A DNA stretch of 37,137 nucleotides from an uncultured Bacteroidia bacterium (GTDB taxonomy: Bacteria; Bacteroidota; Bacteroidia; Bacteroidales; Prolixibacteraceae): assembly GCA_903923905.1 (NCBI GenBank), contig CAIXZH010000090.1, positions 1 to 37,137 on the forward strand. Direction: 5' to 3'. Under the pieces are notes generated by a model. The model searched no databases and had not been told where the DNA came from. It worked only from the letters and a program-made list of their open reading frames with translations. Position numbers and translations under genes: made by a program. Shown here piece after piece: positions 24,498 to 33,895 of the stretch. Position 1 is the first letter of the stretch. Each line of letters opens with the position of its first letter.

Positions 24498-27400
24498 ATG
24501 AATAAATTCATTAAATATATCATAGCATTCTCGCTGAAAAATAAGTTCATCGTTTTTTTCAGTATTGCTATACTAATCATTTGGGGCGTTCTCAGTTACC
24601 TTAAAACCCCTATTGAGGCATTTCCTGATGTGACCAGTACGCAGATTACCATTATTACCCAATGGCAGGGTAGAAGTGCCGAGGAGGTTGAAAGGTATGT
24701 CACCATACCCATCGAAATCGAGATGAATTCGGTTCAAAAGAAGATCAATGTAAGATCAACAACCCTTTTCGGTCTTTCTGTGGTCAAGATTATCTTTGAA
24801 GATGAAGTTGATGATGCTTTTGCCCGCCAGCAAGTCAATAACCTGCTCGGGGGTGTTGATTTTCCTGAAGGGGTAAAACCGGATATAGAGCCCCCGCAAG
24901 GTCCTACCGGAGAAATTTTCAGGTATACCTTGAAGAGCGAATCGAGAACAGTTCGGGAGCTTAAAACAATGCAGGATTGGGTAATCGAAAGACAGATCCG
25001 TTCAGTTCCAGGAGTAGCTGATGTTGTCAGCTTCGGGGGCGAGGTAAAAACCTATGAGATCCAGGTTAACCCCCACTTATTGTCAAAATACAACATCACC
25101 CCGCTTGAAGTTTATCAGGCGGTAAGCCGCAGCAATATCAATGTTGGTGGAGACGTCATTGAGCACAACACCCAGGCTTATGTGGTAAGAGGGATTGGTG
25201 TTCTTGACCATTTCTCGGAAATAGGGGATATCATTATTAAAAATATCAGCGATAGTCCAATCCTGGTTAAGAATGTTGCTACCGTGATAGAATCGTGTCT
25301 GCCTCGTCTTGGCCATGTCGGTCGGGATAACCAACCCGATGTTGTTGAGGGTATTGTTATTATGCGCAAGGGTGAAAACCCCGGCGAGGTGATTGAAAAA
25401 GTTAAGGATAAGATTGAAGAATTGAATACGAATATTCTCCCTTCGGATGTTAAAATAGACACTTATTATAATCGGGAAACCCTTATTGGATATGCTGTTA
25501 ACACGGTCCGGGGAAATCTGATTGAAGGAATTATATTCTTAACGGTTATCGTTTTGATCTTCATGGCCGACTGGCGAACAACGCTGATCGTGTCGCTGAT
25601 AATCCCACTATCCCTGTTATTTGCTTTTATTTGTCTGCGGCTTAAGGGGATGTCGGCAAACCTTTTGTCTATGGGTGCCATTGACTTTGGAATTATTATA
25701 GATGGCGCCCTGGTGATGGTTGAAGGGATCTTTGTCGCCCTTGATCATAAGGCCCAATCCATAGGGATGGAGAAATTCAATAAACTGTCCAAACTGGGAA
25801 TCATCAAGGAGACGGGCACCGAGATGGGCAAATCGATCTTTATTTCGAAGCTCATCATCATAACTGCCCTTCTACCCATCTTCTCATTCCAAAAAGTCGA
25901 GGGTAAAATGTTCTCCCCCCTGGCATTTACCCTGGGATTTGCATTACTTGGAGCCTTGATCTTTGCGCTCACCTTTGCTCCTGCCATGTCGAGCATCCTG
26001 TTTAAAAAGAATGTAAAAGAGAAAAACAACCCTTTCCTCTCATTCATAATCAGAAATACTACCCGTCTTTTCGACCTGACTTACCGAAATAAGCGGATTA
26101 GTCTGATCATTGCGGGCATCGTACTTGCATTAAGTTTCTTCTCGTTTAAATTCTTAGGAAACGAATTTTTACCCGAATTAAATGAAGGGGCCATCTATAT
26201 GAGGGCATCATTGCCGAACAGCGTATCCCTGAATGAAGCCGTTAAGATTTCGGAAGATATGCGTCATATCCTCAAGTCGTTCCCTGAAGTAAAACAGGTC
26301 TTATCCCAGACAGGACGTCCAAATGACGGAACAGATCCAACAGGCTTTTACAATGTCGAATTCTTTGTCGATATCAATCACACAAAGGAAATGGATCGCA
26401 AGGAGAACCGGGATGCGCTGATTGACCGGATGACTCTAAAACTCATGAAATACCCCGGTATTGTATTCAATTTCTCACAACCTATTCAGGATAATGTGGA
26501 AGAAGCAGTCTCGGGTGTGAAAGGCTCCCTGGCCGTTAAAATCTATGGAGACAACCTTGAAATGCTTGAATCGAAAGCAGACAGTGTATTTAAGGTTATG
26601 AAAGATATTGACGGGGTGGCAGATTTGGGGGTAATCAAGAATCTTGGACAACCCGAATTGAGGATTGAGCTCGATGAAAATAAAATGGCCCTTTATAATG
26701 TAGCAACGGCCGACTGTAATTCTGTAATTGAAATGGCAATCGGCGGGAAAGCCGCCTCGATCTTTTATGAGGGATATAAAAAATTTGATATCCGGATCCG
26801 TTATCTTCCTGAATTCAGAATAAATGAAAAAGATATCGGGAATTTGATGGTTCCAACCCTATCAGGAACACAGATTCCGGTGAAAGAAATTGCAACAATC
26901 CGCAACGTGAACGGTCCTATCCTCATATTCAGGGATAAAAATATGCGTTATATCGCCCTTAAATTTTCAGCTCGTGGCCGGGATATGGGTTCAACAGTCG
27001 CTGAAGCTCAAAGAAAAGTCAAAGCTGCAATTTCATTGCCAAAAGGTTATTCGATATCCTGGGAAGGGGACTTCGAGAATCAGCAACGCGCTGCAAAACA
27101 ACTTAGTATTGTAGTTCCGATAAGCCTTGTGCTCATCTTTTTCATTCTTTTTGTGCTTTTTGGGAATGTTACCGATGCCGGCCTGATCCTAATGAATGTA
27201 CCCTTTGCAATCGTTGGTGGAATATTAGCCCTGCATCTTACAGGTACAAATTTCTGTATCTCTGCCGGGATAGGATTCATCGCACTTTTTGGAATTTGTA
27301 TCCAGAATAATGTCATTCTCCTTTCCAAATTCAAGAAGAACCTTCATGAACGAATGCATTTGGATAATGCAATAAGATCGGGTGTGATTGCCCGTATCAG

Positions 27401-27602
27401 ACCGGTTACCATGACCGCTGCCCTGGCTGCAATAGGTCTACTGCCAGCTGCTGTTTCTACTGGCATAGGCTCCGAATCTTCAAAACCGTTGGCAATTGTC
27501 GTTATTGGAGGATTGGTAACAGCCACCGCACTGACTCTATTTATCTTCCCGATAATCTTTAAGATCATTTACAAGCTCCGACTGAAGGAGTTGAATGACT
27601 AA
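24498..27602 (+). CDS. Heavy-metal efflux RND transporter permease (CusA/CzcA family)
   Basis: A 1034-residue inner-membrane proton-driven pump, full-length for the family. The N-terminal helix (KFIVFFSIAILIIWGVLSYL) is followed by 'TPIEAFPDVTSTQITIITQW' and 'GRSAEEVERYVTIPIE', standard in HME-RND proteins. The membrane helix 4 motif is MGAIDFGIIIDGALVMVEG (about residues 391-409), the CusA/CzcA variant with charged residues that relay protons. Two large periplasmic domains follow helices 1 and 7, the second with 'FLPELNEGAIYMRASLPNSVSLNEA' in parts. 'LSQTGRPNDGTDPTGFYNVEFFV' marks the metal-export branch. The exported metal (Cu, Ag, Zn, Co, Ni, Cd) cannot be chosen confidently. It completes the tripartite system with the two genes upstream and is preceded by Fur-like sites. 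Confidence 0.93.
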   Translation: MNKFIKYIIAFSLKNKFIVFFSIAILIIWGVLSYLKTPIEAFPDVTSTQITIITQWQGRSAEEVERYVTIPIEIEMNSVQKKINVRSTTLFGLSVVKIIFEDEVDDAFARQQVNNLLGGVDFPEGVKPDIEPPQGPTGEIFRYTLKSESRTVRELKTMQDWVIERQIRSVPGVADVVSFGGEVKTYEIQVNPHLLSKYNITPLEVYQAVSRSNINVGGDVIEHNTQAYVVRGIGVLDHFSEIGDIIIKNISDSPILVKNVATVIESCLPRLGHVGRDNQPDVVEGIVIMRKGENPGEVIEKVKDKIEELNTNILPSDVKIDTYYNRETLIGYAVNTVRGNLIEGIIFLTVIVLIFMADWRTTLIVSLIIPLSLLFAFICLRLKGMSANLLSMGAIDFGIIIDGALVMVEGIFVALDHKAQSIGMEKFNKLSKLGIIKETGTEMGKSIFISKLIIITALLPIFSFQKVEGKMFSPLAFTLGFALLGALIFALTFAPAMSSILFKKNVKEKNNPFLSFIIRNTTRLFDLTYRNKRISLIIAGIVLALSFFSFKFLGNEFLPELNEGAIYMRASLPNSVSLNEAVKISEDMRHILKSFPEVKQVLSQTGRPNDGTDPTGFYNVEFFVDINHTKEMDRKENRDALIDRMTLKLMKYPGIVFNFSQPIQDNVEEAVSGVKGSLAVKIYGDNLEMLESKADSVFKVMKDIDGVADLGVIKNLGQPELRIELDENKMALYNVATADCNSVIEMAIGGKAASIFYEGYKKFDIRIRYLPEFRINEKDIGNLMVPTLSGTQIPVKEIATIRNVNGPILIFRDKNMRYIALKFSARGRDMGSTVAEAQRKVKAAISLPKGYSISWEGDFENQQRAAKQLSIVVPISLVLIFFILFVLFGNVTDAGLILMNVPFAIVGGILALHLTGTNFCISAGIGFIALFGICIQNNVILLSKFKKNLHERMHLDNAIRSGVIARIRPVTMTAALAAIGLLPAAVSTGIGSESSKPLAIVVIGGLVTATALTLFIFPIIFKIIYKLRLKELND

Positions 27603-27613
27603 AAAAACCTGCA

Positions 27614-27654
27614 AATAAAACCCTCAAGGTATTGAAAACCTCGAGGGTTTTATT
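27614..27654. terminator. Bidirectional terminator between convergent pump and GH3 genes
   Basis: Two 17-nt arms (27614-27630 and 27638-27654) pair with a single A-C mismatch around a 7-nt loop. A/T runs at the stem base serve both strands. The stem starts 12 bp after the pump stop and ends 4 bp from the GH3 stop. Confidence 0.88.
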
Positions 27655-27657
27655 CTG

Positions 27658-30105
27658 TTATCGGTCCGCGGTCAGTTTATGGATTTCCCGGTTTGGCTGA
27701 AGTGCTTTTGAAACTTTTCCAACGACTATTGGTCCGGCAACTTTAAAACCAGCCATTTGCTTAATATTCAGCGAAGAAGTGCCGATTTTCAAATTATAAT
27801 CGCCTGCTTCAACAACCCAGGATGAAGTAGTTTCATCAAACGAAGCGAAGTCCTTGGCGTCAATATCAAAACTTAATTTTTGCGATTCACCTGGCTGCAG
27901 TAACCTGGTTTTTCCAAAGGCTGCCAGGGTTTCTTCCGGCTTATTCATTTGCCCTGAAGGCGAACTGATATATAACTGCACAACCTCCTTTCCTGCAACG
28001 GTTCCTGTATTCTTTACTTCTACCGAGATAGCAAGTTGTTTCTTAAAATCAGTGGTATTCAATTTGAGATTTGAGATTCCGAAATCTGTATACGACATTC
28101 CATACCCAAATTCGAATGCCACAGGAACTTTAAAAGTATTGTAATACCGGTAGCCAACATAAATATCCTCCTCATAAACGATCTCCCACGGCACCCTGCG
28201 CATAAAAGAAAAGCCCGAAAGATCAGCGGTTTTGTCTACACCATTTGATTTTATTTCAACACCTGGAAAGTTCTTAGCCGTCGGTGCATCTGCATATGAT
28301 AGAGGGAAACTAACCGCCAGTTTTCCTGACGGATTGACTTTCCCACTTATCACATCAACCACCGAATTGCCCGCTTCCTGTCCAGGTTGCCAGACTAATA
28401 ACACGGCATCAGGGATTTCATGCCAGGTGGCTGTTTCGATTACTCCACCGGTATTTAAAATAACCACCACCTTTTTTCCAAGCCTTTGGAAGGCATCAGA
28501 TACGTTTGTAATCAATTCCTTTTCCATAGACGAAAGATAGAAATCACCTTCTGTGGCTGTACGGTCACTTCCCTCACCGGAAATGCGTCCAATCGTGATT
28601 AGCGCCATGTCGGCTTGTACCGCCATCTTTTTCGCTAAAACAGGTGAAACAGCCATTTCCGGAACAGGATCCTTCCCTCCCATTAATGCAGCCAGCCAGT
28701 TTTTCGGCTTCCCTTGTTTGGACCGTGACTCTTTGATATAGGTTTCATAAGCCTTGGTCAGTTCATTGTCAGGAATAAAACCGTTATTCGTCAAACCCTC
28801 TGACAGTGATATGGTATAAGCATTATTGACATCTCCGCTTCCGGTTCCGCCGGCAATAAACTCATAGGATGTATTTCCAAAAGCGGCAATCTTTTTAACC
28901 GGGGCAGGAATCGGCAAGGCATTGGATGCATTCTTTAACAGGATCATTCCATCGGATGCAGCCTGCCTCGTAATTGCAGCATGTGCCATTAAATCAGGAG
29001 TATTTGAATATTTGTAATCATTAAAACGGGGAGCTCTGAGCATAATATTCAAAATACGCGAGAGGTTCCGGTCAATTACCTCCTGGCTGAGCCTCCCATC
29101 TTTAACCGCAGCTAACAAATCCTTAATTTGTTTTGGCTGACCGGGCATGATCAGGTCATTTCCTGCATTCATCTGGGCAACCACATCACTGCCACCACCC
29201 CAGTCAGTCATTACATAACCTTTAAATTGCCAGTCGTTACGAAGGATACTGGTAAGCAGATCATGGCTTTCGGAGGTGTATGTTCCGTTGATTTTATTAT
29301 AAGATGACATTACTGTCCAGGGACTGGCCTCTTTCACAACAATTTCGAACCCTTTCAGATAAATTTCACGCAAGGCCCGTTCACTGACTATAGTATTTAC
29401 TGACATACGGTTTGTTTCCGAGTTATTTGCAGCAAAGTGTTTAACCGAGGTACCCACCTCATTCGACTGAATACCCTTTACCATGGCAGCGGCAATCTTA
29501 CCGGCTACGAGCGGATCTTCCGAATAATATTCGAAATTTCTTCCGCAGAGCGGATCGCGTTGAATATTTAATGCAGGAGCCAGTAAAATATCAGATCCAT
29601 ACTCTTTTACTTCATTTCCCATGGCCTGTCCCACACGGTAAACCAATTCAGTATCCCACGTTGAAGCGAGCATCGTTGCAATTGGGAAAGCAGTACAATA
29701 GTAGGTTTTCGCTTCCCCTTTCCGTTTGGCTAAAACCCGTAAACCAGCCGGACCATCTGTTAATACTTGTGAAGCGATCCTCAATTCGGGGAATTCAGCT
29801 GTAGTTCCTGCGGCCCCAGGCAAATATTTCCGGATTCGGTTAATCATGTTGGTATAAACAGTATCTCCTGTATCTTCCTTGTGGTTCCCAAACATTTTCA
29901 TGATCGAATCGGGTAAATCCATCACCATTCCTGTTCCAATCAACAGTCTGGCTTTCTGATCCAGAGACATCAGAGAAATAATTTTATTGGCTGATTTTTG
30001 ATCAACCCGTTCGCTTGCAATCGTTTTATTCCAATTTGAGGAGGAAATCAACAACAAAAGCAAAACAGGCAAATGCCTGATAATTAGTGTTTTTTTAAAA
30101 TTCAT
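27658..30105 (-). CDS. Glycoside hydrolase family 3 beta-glucosidase, secreted
   Basis: An 815-residue exported enzyme. The N-terminus (MNFKKTLIIRHLPVLLLLLI) is a signal sequence. The GH3 N-terminal (beta/alpha)8 domain contains 'DGPAGLR', 'AFPIATMLASTWDTELVYRVG', 'LLAPALNIQRDPLCGRNFEYYSEDP' (in parts) and 'VKHFAANNSETNRM'. The nucleophile is D301 in GYVMTDWGG. The C-terminal (alpha/beta)6 domain has 'GMILLKNASNALP' and 'VVILNTGGVIETATW', followed by a fibronectin-III-like domain (about residues 690-790: LAISVEVKNTGTVAGKEVVQLYI). It should release glucose, or a related sugar, from the non-reducing end of beta-linked oligosaccharides in the periplasm. A divergent regulator and a GH30 gene lie just upstream. 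Confidence 0.93.
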   Translation of the reverse strand: MNFKKTLIIRHLPVLLLLLISSSNWNKTIASERVDQKSANKIISLMSLDQKARLLIGTGMVMDLPDSIMKMFGNHKEDTGDTVYTNMINRIRKYLPGAAGTTAEFPELRIASQVLTDGPAGLRVLAKRKGEAKTYYCTAFPIATMLASTWDTELVYRVGQAMGNEVKEYGSDILLAPALNIQRDPLCGRNFEYYSEDPLVAGKIAAAMVKGIQSNEVGTSVKHFAANNSETNRMSVNTIVSERALREIYLKGFEIVVKEASPWTVMSSYNKINGTYTSESHDLLTSILRNDWQFKGYVMTDWGGGSDVVAQMNAGNDLIMPGQPKQIKDLLAAVKDGRLSQEVIDRNLSRILNIMLRAPRFNDYKYSNTPDLMAHAAITRQAASDGMILLKNASNALPIPAPVKKIAAFGNTSYEFIAGGTGSGDVNNAYTISLSEGLTNNGFIPDNELTKAYETYIKESRSKQGKPKNWLAALMGGKDPVPEMAVSPVLAKKMAVQADMALITIGRISGEGSDRTATEGDFYLSSMEKELITNVSDAFQRLGKKVVVILNTGGVIETATWHEIPDAVLLVWQPGQEAGNSVVDVISGKVNPSGKLAVSFPLSYADAPTAKNFPGVEIKSNGVDKTADLSGFSFMRRVPWEIVYEEDIYVGYRYYNTFKVPVAFEFGYGMSYTDFGISNLKLNTTDFKKQLAISVEVKNTGTVAGKEVVQLYISSPSGQMNKPEETLAAFGKTRLLQPGESQKLSFDIDAKDFASFDETTSSWVVEAGDYNLKIGTSSLNIKQMAGFKVAGPIVVGKVSKALQPNREIHKLTADR

Positions 30106-30232
30106 CGAATCCTGAATTTAAATTTGAAAGTAGATTAAAAAATAACTTATATTAAAAATGAAATCTTTTGTGTCATATTGACGCAATGATAGATTATTTT
30201 ATTTACAATTCAAAAAAGGAGTGAATATATTT

Positions 30233-30240
30233 TACTTTTG
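30233..30240 (+). promoter_or_regulatory. -7 box for the Nudix-type regulator
   Basis: TACTTTTG matches TAnnTTTG and stands 17 bp before the regulator's ATG, giving a very short leader. It lies in the divergent region shared with GH3 (30106-30257), where an operator for the regulator would be expected, although I see no convincing palindrome. Confidence 0.45.
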
Positions 30241-30257
30241 CTGTTATAAAACATTTA

Positions 30258-31013
30258 ATGGTGCGACCAAAACCCGATACGGATCTTCTGCAATTTCTCA
30301 AACACGTCTCATTGGATTGTGTAGTTTTCGGATTTCACGACAACCAGCTAAAAATTTTGTTAACCCGGATTAAAAATACGGAGCTATGGGCTCTGCCCGG
30401 GGGATTTGTCAGAAAGGAAGAATCGCTCGAATCAGCTGCCAACCGAGTTCTCAATGAGCGAACTGGTCTGGATAATATCTTTCTAAAGCCATTTAATGTG
30501 TTCGGTGATCCCGGGCGTTCTGAGAAGAACCCGATAGCTAATGAAATAATTATCTCTGGAGTGAATAATGGCCTGGAATGGTTTAATCAACGGTTTATCT
30601 CTGTAGGCTTTTACGCGCTGGTTGACTTTTCAAAAGCAGTACCGTCACCTGATATTTTTTCAGATTTATGCATCTGGAAAAACCTGAATGAAACAAGTTC
30701 CCTAATACTAGATCACAATAAAATACTGAATTCAGCCCTCGAAACGTTAAGATTGCAGGTGAACTACCAGCCACTGGGTTATAACCTGTTGCCTGAAAAA
30801 TTTACCATGCCCGAGCTTCAAAATTTGTATGAGACAATCCTTGGAAAAGATCTGGATCGTCGTAATTTCCAACGTAGAATGCTTTCCTTTAAAATTCTTA
30901 ATAAGCTGGAGGAACGCAAAACCGGTGGTGCTCATAAAGCCCCGTTCCTGTATGAATTTAACCTCCAAAATTACCGGCAAGCTCTTCAAAATGGTTTATA
31001 CGGAGGTTGGTAA
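30258..31013 (+). CDS. Nudix-fold transcriptional regulator (NrtR/AraR-like) with winged-helix C-terminus
   Basis: A 251-residue protein with an N-terminal Nudix-like domain (residues about 15-140) and a C-terminal winged-helix DNA-binding region (about residues 165-240: MPELQNLYETILGKDLDRRNFQRRM, read in parts). The Nudix box begins normally at G49 and E55, but the catalytic REUxEE core reads R63-V64-L65-N66-E67-R68. Two of the metal-binding or catalytic acidic residues are therefore replaced, and hydrolysis is unlikely. That pattern is known for NrtR-type regulators, and Bacteroidota use this fold as sugar-responsive regulators (AraR of Bacteroides thetaiotaomicron). Its position between GH3 and GH30 genes suggests control of them, with a sugar or sugar phosphate as ligand; this last point is inference. 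Confidence 0.85.
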   Translation: MVRPKPDTDLLQFLKHVSLDCVVFGFHDNQLKILLTRIKNTELWALPGGFVRKEESLESAANRVLNERTGLDNIFLKPFNVFGDPGRSEKNPIANEIIISGVNNGLEWFNQRFISVGFYALVDFSKAVPSPDIFSDLCIWKNLNETSSLILDHNKILNSALETLRLQVNYQPLGYNLLPEKFTMPELQNLYETILGKDLDRRNFQRRMLSFKILNKLEERKTGGAHKAPFLYEFNLQNYRQALQNGLYGGW

Positions 31014-31045
31014 TTCATGAGTTCCAAAGTTTTAACTCGCAGAAA

Positions 31046-32476
31046 CTAGAAGTTTTTCTTCAATAAAATGGTGTTAAACGAATTTTCCTGAGTAGTTGCA
31101 ACGATCGTTTTGTCCCCGATTTTAATGGCAATTGGTTCTGCCTTATCCTTGTCATTTTGAATGACAATAACGATACTCTCGTCCGGGTTTTTGAACGCAA
31201 GCAGGTTGTTGAACTTTCCTTTAGTCCGAAGAAGCTTTGCCCCCGGTTTTACAAAATGACTGACATGCTTCATCAGGTAATACTCATGGTTATATTGGAA
31301 GGATTTTGTGACGGAATCAACTGTAATGAGCGAATTTTGTTTCCATCCCCAGCGACTTACTCCCCCTTTCAACAACGACAGATTCCAATACATATAGGCA
31401 TTGGCACCGTTATTCAGGTAATGTTTCATCAATGTCCAGGCATATTTACAGTATTCCCAGTCGTTTTTTCCGTCCCCGCATTCCTGTTCCGACTGGTAAA
31501 GTTTCAAACCGGGATATCTTTTGTGGATCCCTTCAATTGCCTTTTTACCGGCCCATTGAAACCCTACCCCCTGAATATATTTCCCTGCATACCGATCATT
31601 TAAAATAGTGTCGACCAGCGCTTCTGTCGGCCGCTCCATAGTGCCAAACATAATCTCTACGTGTTGTTTGTCCATTACCGGGCCAAGATATTTTCCGATG
31701 AAGGTGGTGAGGCCAGCCGAAGTCCACGTACAGCTTGGGAAAATCTGACAGGAGTTAAACTCGTTCTGAGGCATTATCGTGGATATGGTGATGCCCTGAT
31801 TGTTATAAGCATCGATAAACTTAGAGAAGTAAAGGGCATAAGCTTTAAAATAGATGCTATCCTGAATAAACATATTGGTCCCTTCAAGTCCCTGTTTGTC
31901 CGGGGTAAGGTGATTGTCAAATTTTGCATCCATCCCTTTGTAGATGGTATGGCAGGCGTAATGTTTATTCCATTTCATCCACGACGGCGGACTCCAAGGT
32001 GATGCCCATATTTTTAATCCCGGATATTGTTTCTGAGCCTCTTTGATGAATGGGACAAGCGTTTCGAGATCATTGGCAATAGTGAAGTTTTTCATCTTAA
32101 AATCACCTTCCGTTTCATCGTATGAGTACCAATCGCGTGAAAAATCATTTGCTCCAACAGGCATCCTGCAAATATTGAAATTAGCACCAACGCCAGGGGA
32201 GAATAATTCTTTAAATATATCCTCCCGGTTATTTTCACTTAATTCCTGAAGCGAAGTCCATCCCAATTCATTAAAACATGCTCCAAAACCTTCGATGGTT
32301 TGCAAAGAAGAATCAGGAAGTAGCTCAACATCGGAAGGATTGGAGGGTTCCTGAATTTTTATATTCGACTCTTCCTGCCAGGGATGTTTTTCAGTTGTTG
32401 ACACCCATTCGGGTTTGTCGTGACAGGCAAATAATAAAGCAATGGATACGAATAAAAGTAAAATCTTTTTTATCAT
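31046..32476 (-). CDS. Glycoside hydrolase family 30 (beta-glucosylceramidase / beta-1,6-glucanase-like) lipoprotein
   Basis: A 476-residue enzyme with lipoprotein signal MIKKILLLFVSIALLFAC (lipidated Cys18), so it is anchored to a membrane, perhaps at the cell surface. GH30 signs: 'QTIEGFGACFNELGWTSL' near the N-terminus (part of the fold shared by both domains), 'FNICRMPVGANDFS', and 'WASPWSPPSWMKWN'. The acid/base is E239 in MPQNEFNS and the nucleophile is E330 in YQSEQE. The C-terminus is a beta-sandwich (LLRTKGKFNNLLAFKNPDES, in parts). The family cleaves beta-glucosyl, beta-1,6-glucan or beta-xylosyl bonds. With the neighbouring GH3 a beta-glucan or glucoside is the likely substrate. 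No SusC/SusD pair is nearby. Confidence 0.92.
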   Translation of the reverse strand: MIKKILLLFVSIALLFACHDKPEWVSTTEKHPWQEESNIKIQEPSNPSDVELLPDSSLQTIEGFGACFNELGWTSLQELSENNREDIFKELFSPGVGANFNICRMPVGANDFSRDWYSYDETEGDFKMKNFTIANDLETLVPFIKEAQKQYPGLKIWASPWSPPSWMKWNKHYACHTIYKGMDAKFDNHLTPDKQGLEGTNMFIQDSIYFKAYALYFSKFIDAYNNQGITISTIMPQNEFNSCQIFPSCTWTSAGLTTFIGKYLGPVMDKQHVEIMFGTMERPTEALVDTILNDRYAGKYIQGVGFQWAGKKAIEGIHKRYPGLKLYQSEQECGDGKNDWEYCKYAWTLMKHYLNNGANAYMYWNLSLLKGGVSRWGWKQNSLITVDSVTKSFQYNHEYYLMKHVSHFVKPGAKLLRTKGKFNNLLAFKNPDESIVIVIQNDKDKAEPIAIKIGDKTIVATTQENSFNTILLKKNF

Positions 32477-32554
32477 GTTCTTCTGAATCTCTAAAACAAA
32501 TTATATCATTAGGTTTATGGAAATGTCCGGTTATAATTCTGTTAAAGTGACAGC

Positions 32555-33895
32555 TCACAATGGAACAGTAAAATAAAATTTTGATCCTATCCCCTCCTCA
32601 CTTTCAACCCAGATAGTTCCTCCGAGAAGTTCAACAATTGCCTTCGCTATTGTAACGCCAAGGCCTGAACCCTCAAATTGTCTGGTACTTGAATTATCAC
32701 CCTGACTGAATCTTTCAAAAATAGCTTGCTGTTTACTTATGGGAATACCAACCCCGGTATCTTTAACAGAAAACTCCAAACATTGACCTGCTAATCGAAT
32801 TGCCAGTTCTATTGAACCTTTATTTGTGAATTTTATGGCATTGTCCATCAAATTAGTCAGTATGGAAACTAATTTGATCCGATCAGTATTGACACTTGCA
32901 TATTGCTCAGGCAGATCAATATTGATGTTGATTTTTAACCCTTTACGTTCTATGTCTGTTTGAAATTGTTCCAATAGATTGCTGATCAGCGATTTTATTT
33001 CAATCAGGGAGGCAGAAAGCTTCATTTGTCCTGACTGGATCTGTGCAATTTCCACAATTTTATTAATCGTATTCAATAACCGGGTGGCAGATATTGTGAC
33101 CAATCCGGTGTACTCGTCTCTTTCTTTGTGACTTAGTTCAGCATTTTGCAAAATATCCAGAAACCCAAGAATTCCATTGAATGGGGTTCGTATTTCATGA
33201 GAGATATTGTTCAAAAATGCGGTTTTTAGCTTATCACTTTCTTCAGCATGTTCCTCTGCTTTTATTAAGTCTTCCAATATTTTCCTCTTTTCTGTTATGT
33301 CCTCCTTTACAGCAATAAAATTAGAAATACTGCCCTTAGAGTCTAATATTGAGGATATCACAGCACTTTCACAATAGATTTCACCGTTTTTCCTTTGATT
33401 ATAAAATATACCACGCCATTCATTTCCAGCCAGAATAGAATTCCAAAGCTCCACATAAAATTCCCGGGGCTGATAACCCGACTTTAGAATTCTGGGGTTC
33501 CTCCCTTTTACCTCTTCCCGGGTATAACCAGATACCTCTGCAAATTTCGGATTAATATATTCAATATTCCCTATCTTGTCTGTAATCATAACAGAAACAG
33601 GACTTTGATCAATAGCACTGCTTAAAAGTTCCAGCTGTTTTTCGGCCTGTTTCCGATGGGTAACATCAACTACAAAGACAGATAGTCCGACAATACATCC
33701 ATCGGAATTTTTTATTGAACTATAATAATTCTCATAAAAAGTTCTGTACAGGTTAACATCTCCATAATCCTCGGTTACAGCAAAATACTCCCCGTTTAAG
33801 GCCCTGTCAAAATTATTCTTAGCCTTTTCACGATCCTCCTGGTTCGAGATAAGTTCAACCATATTCATTCCGATCCTGATATCGACCCCCCCCAA
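32555..33895 (-). pseudogene. Sensor histidine kinase, downstream half (PAS, HisKA, HATPase) separated by a frame change
   Basis: A 446-codon frame that begins, only at a TTG, inside the eight-G tract. It therefore lacks its own credible start and continues the upstream half in another frame. It holds the rest of one PAS domain (NMVELISNQEDREKAKNNF), a full PAS (about residues 90-205: SPVSVMITDKIGNIEYINPKFAEVSGY, in parts), a HisKA H-box with NNISHEIRTPFNG (phosphorylated His), and an HATPase domain with NLMDNAIKF (N box), DTGVGIP (G1) and GSGLGVTIAK (G2). The catalytic parts are intact. No receiver domain follows. It could be made only by slippage, re-initiation, or if the tract length differs. 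Confidence 0.85.

Noticed and set aside
25178-25462. Long minus-strand frames opposite the RND pump, and similar frames opposite GH3 and GH30
   Set aside because: They mirror the codon use of the real genes, have no recognisable domains and no promoters; they are antisense shadows.
33893-33895. TTG as a genuine start of the downstream kinase half
   Set aside because: It lies in the G tract within a PAS domain and would start a protein in mid-domain; a frame change explains the arrangement better.
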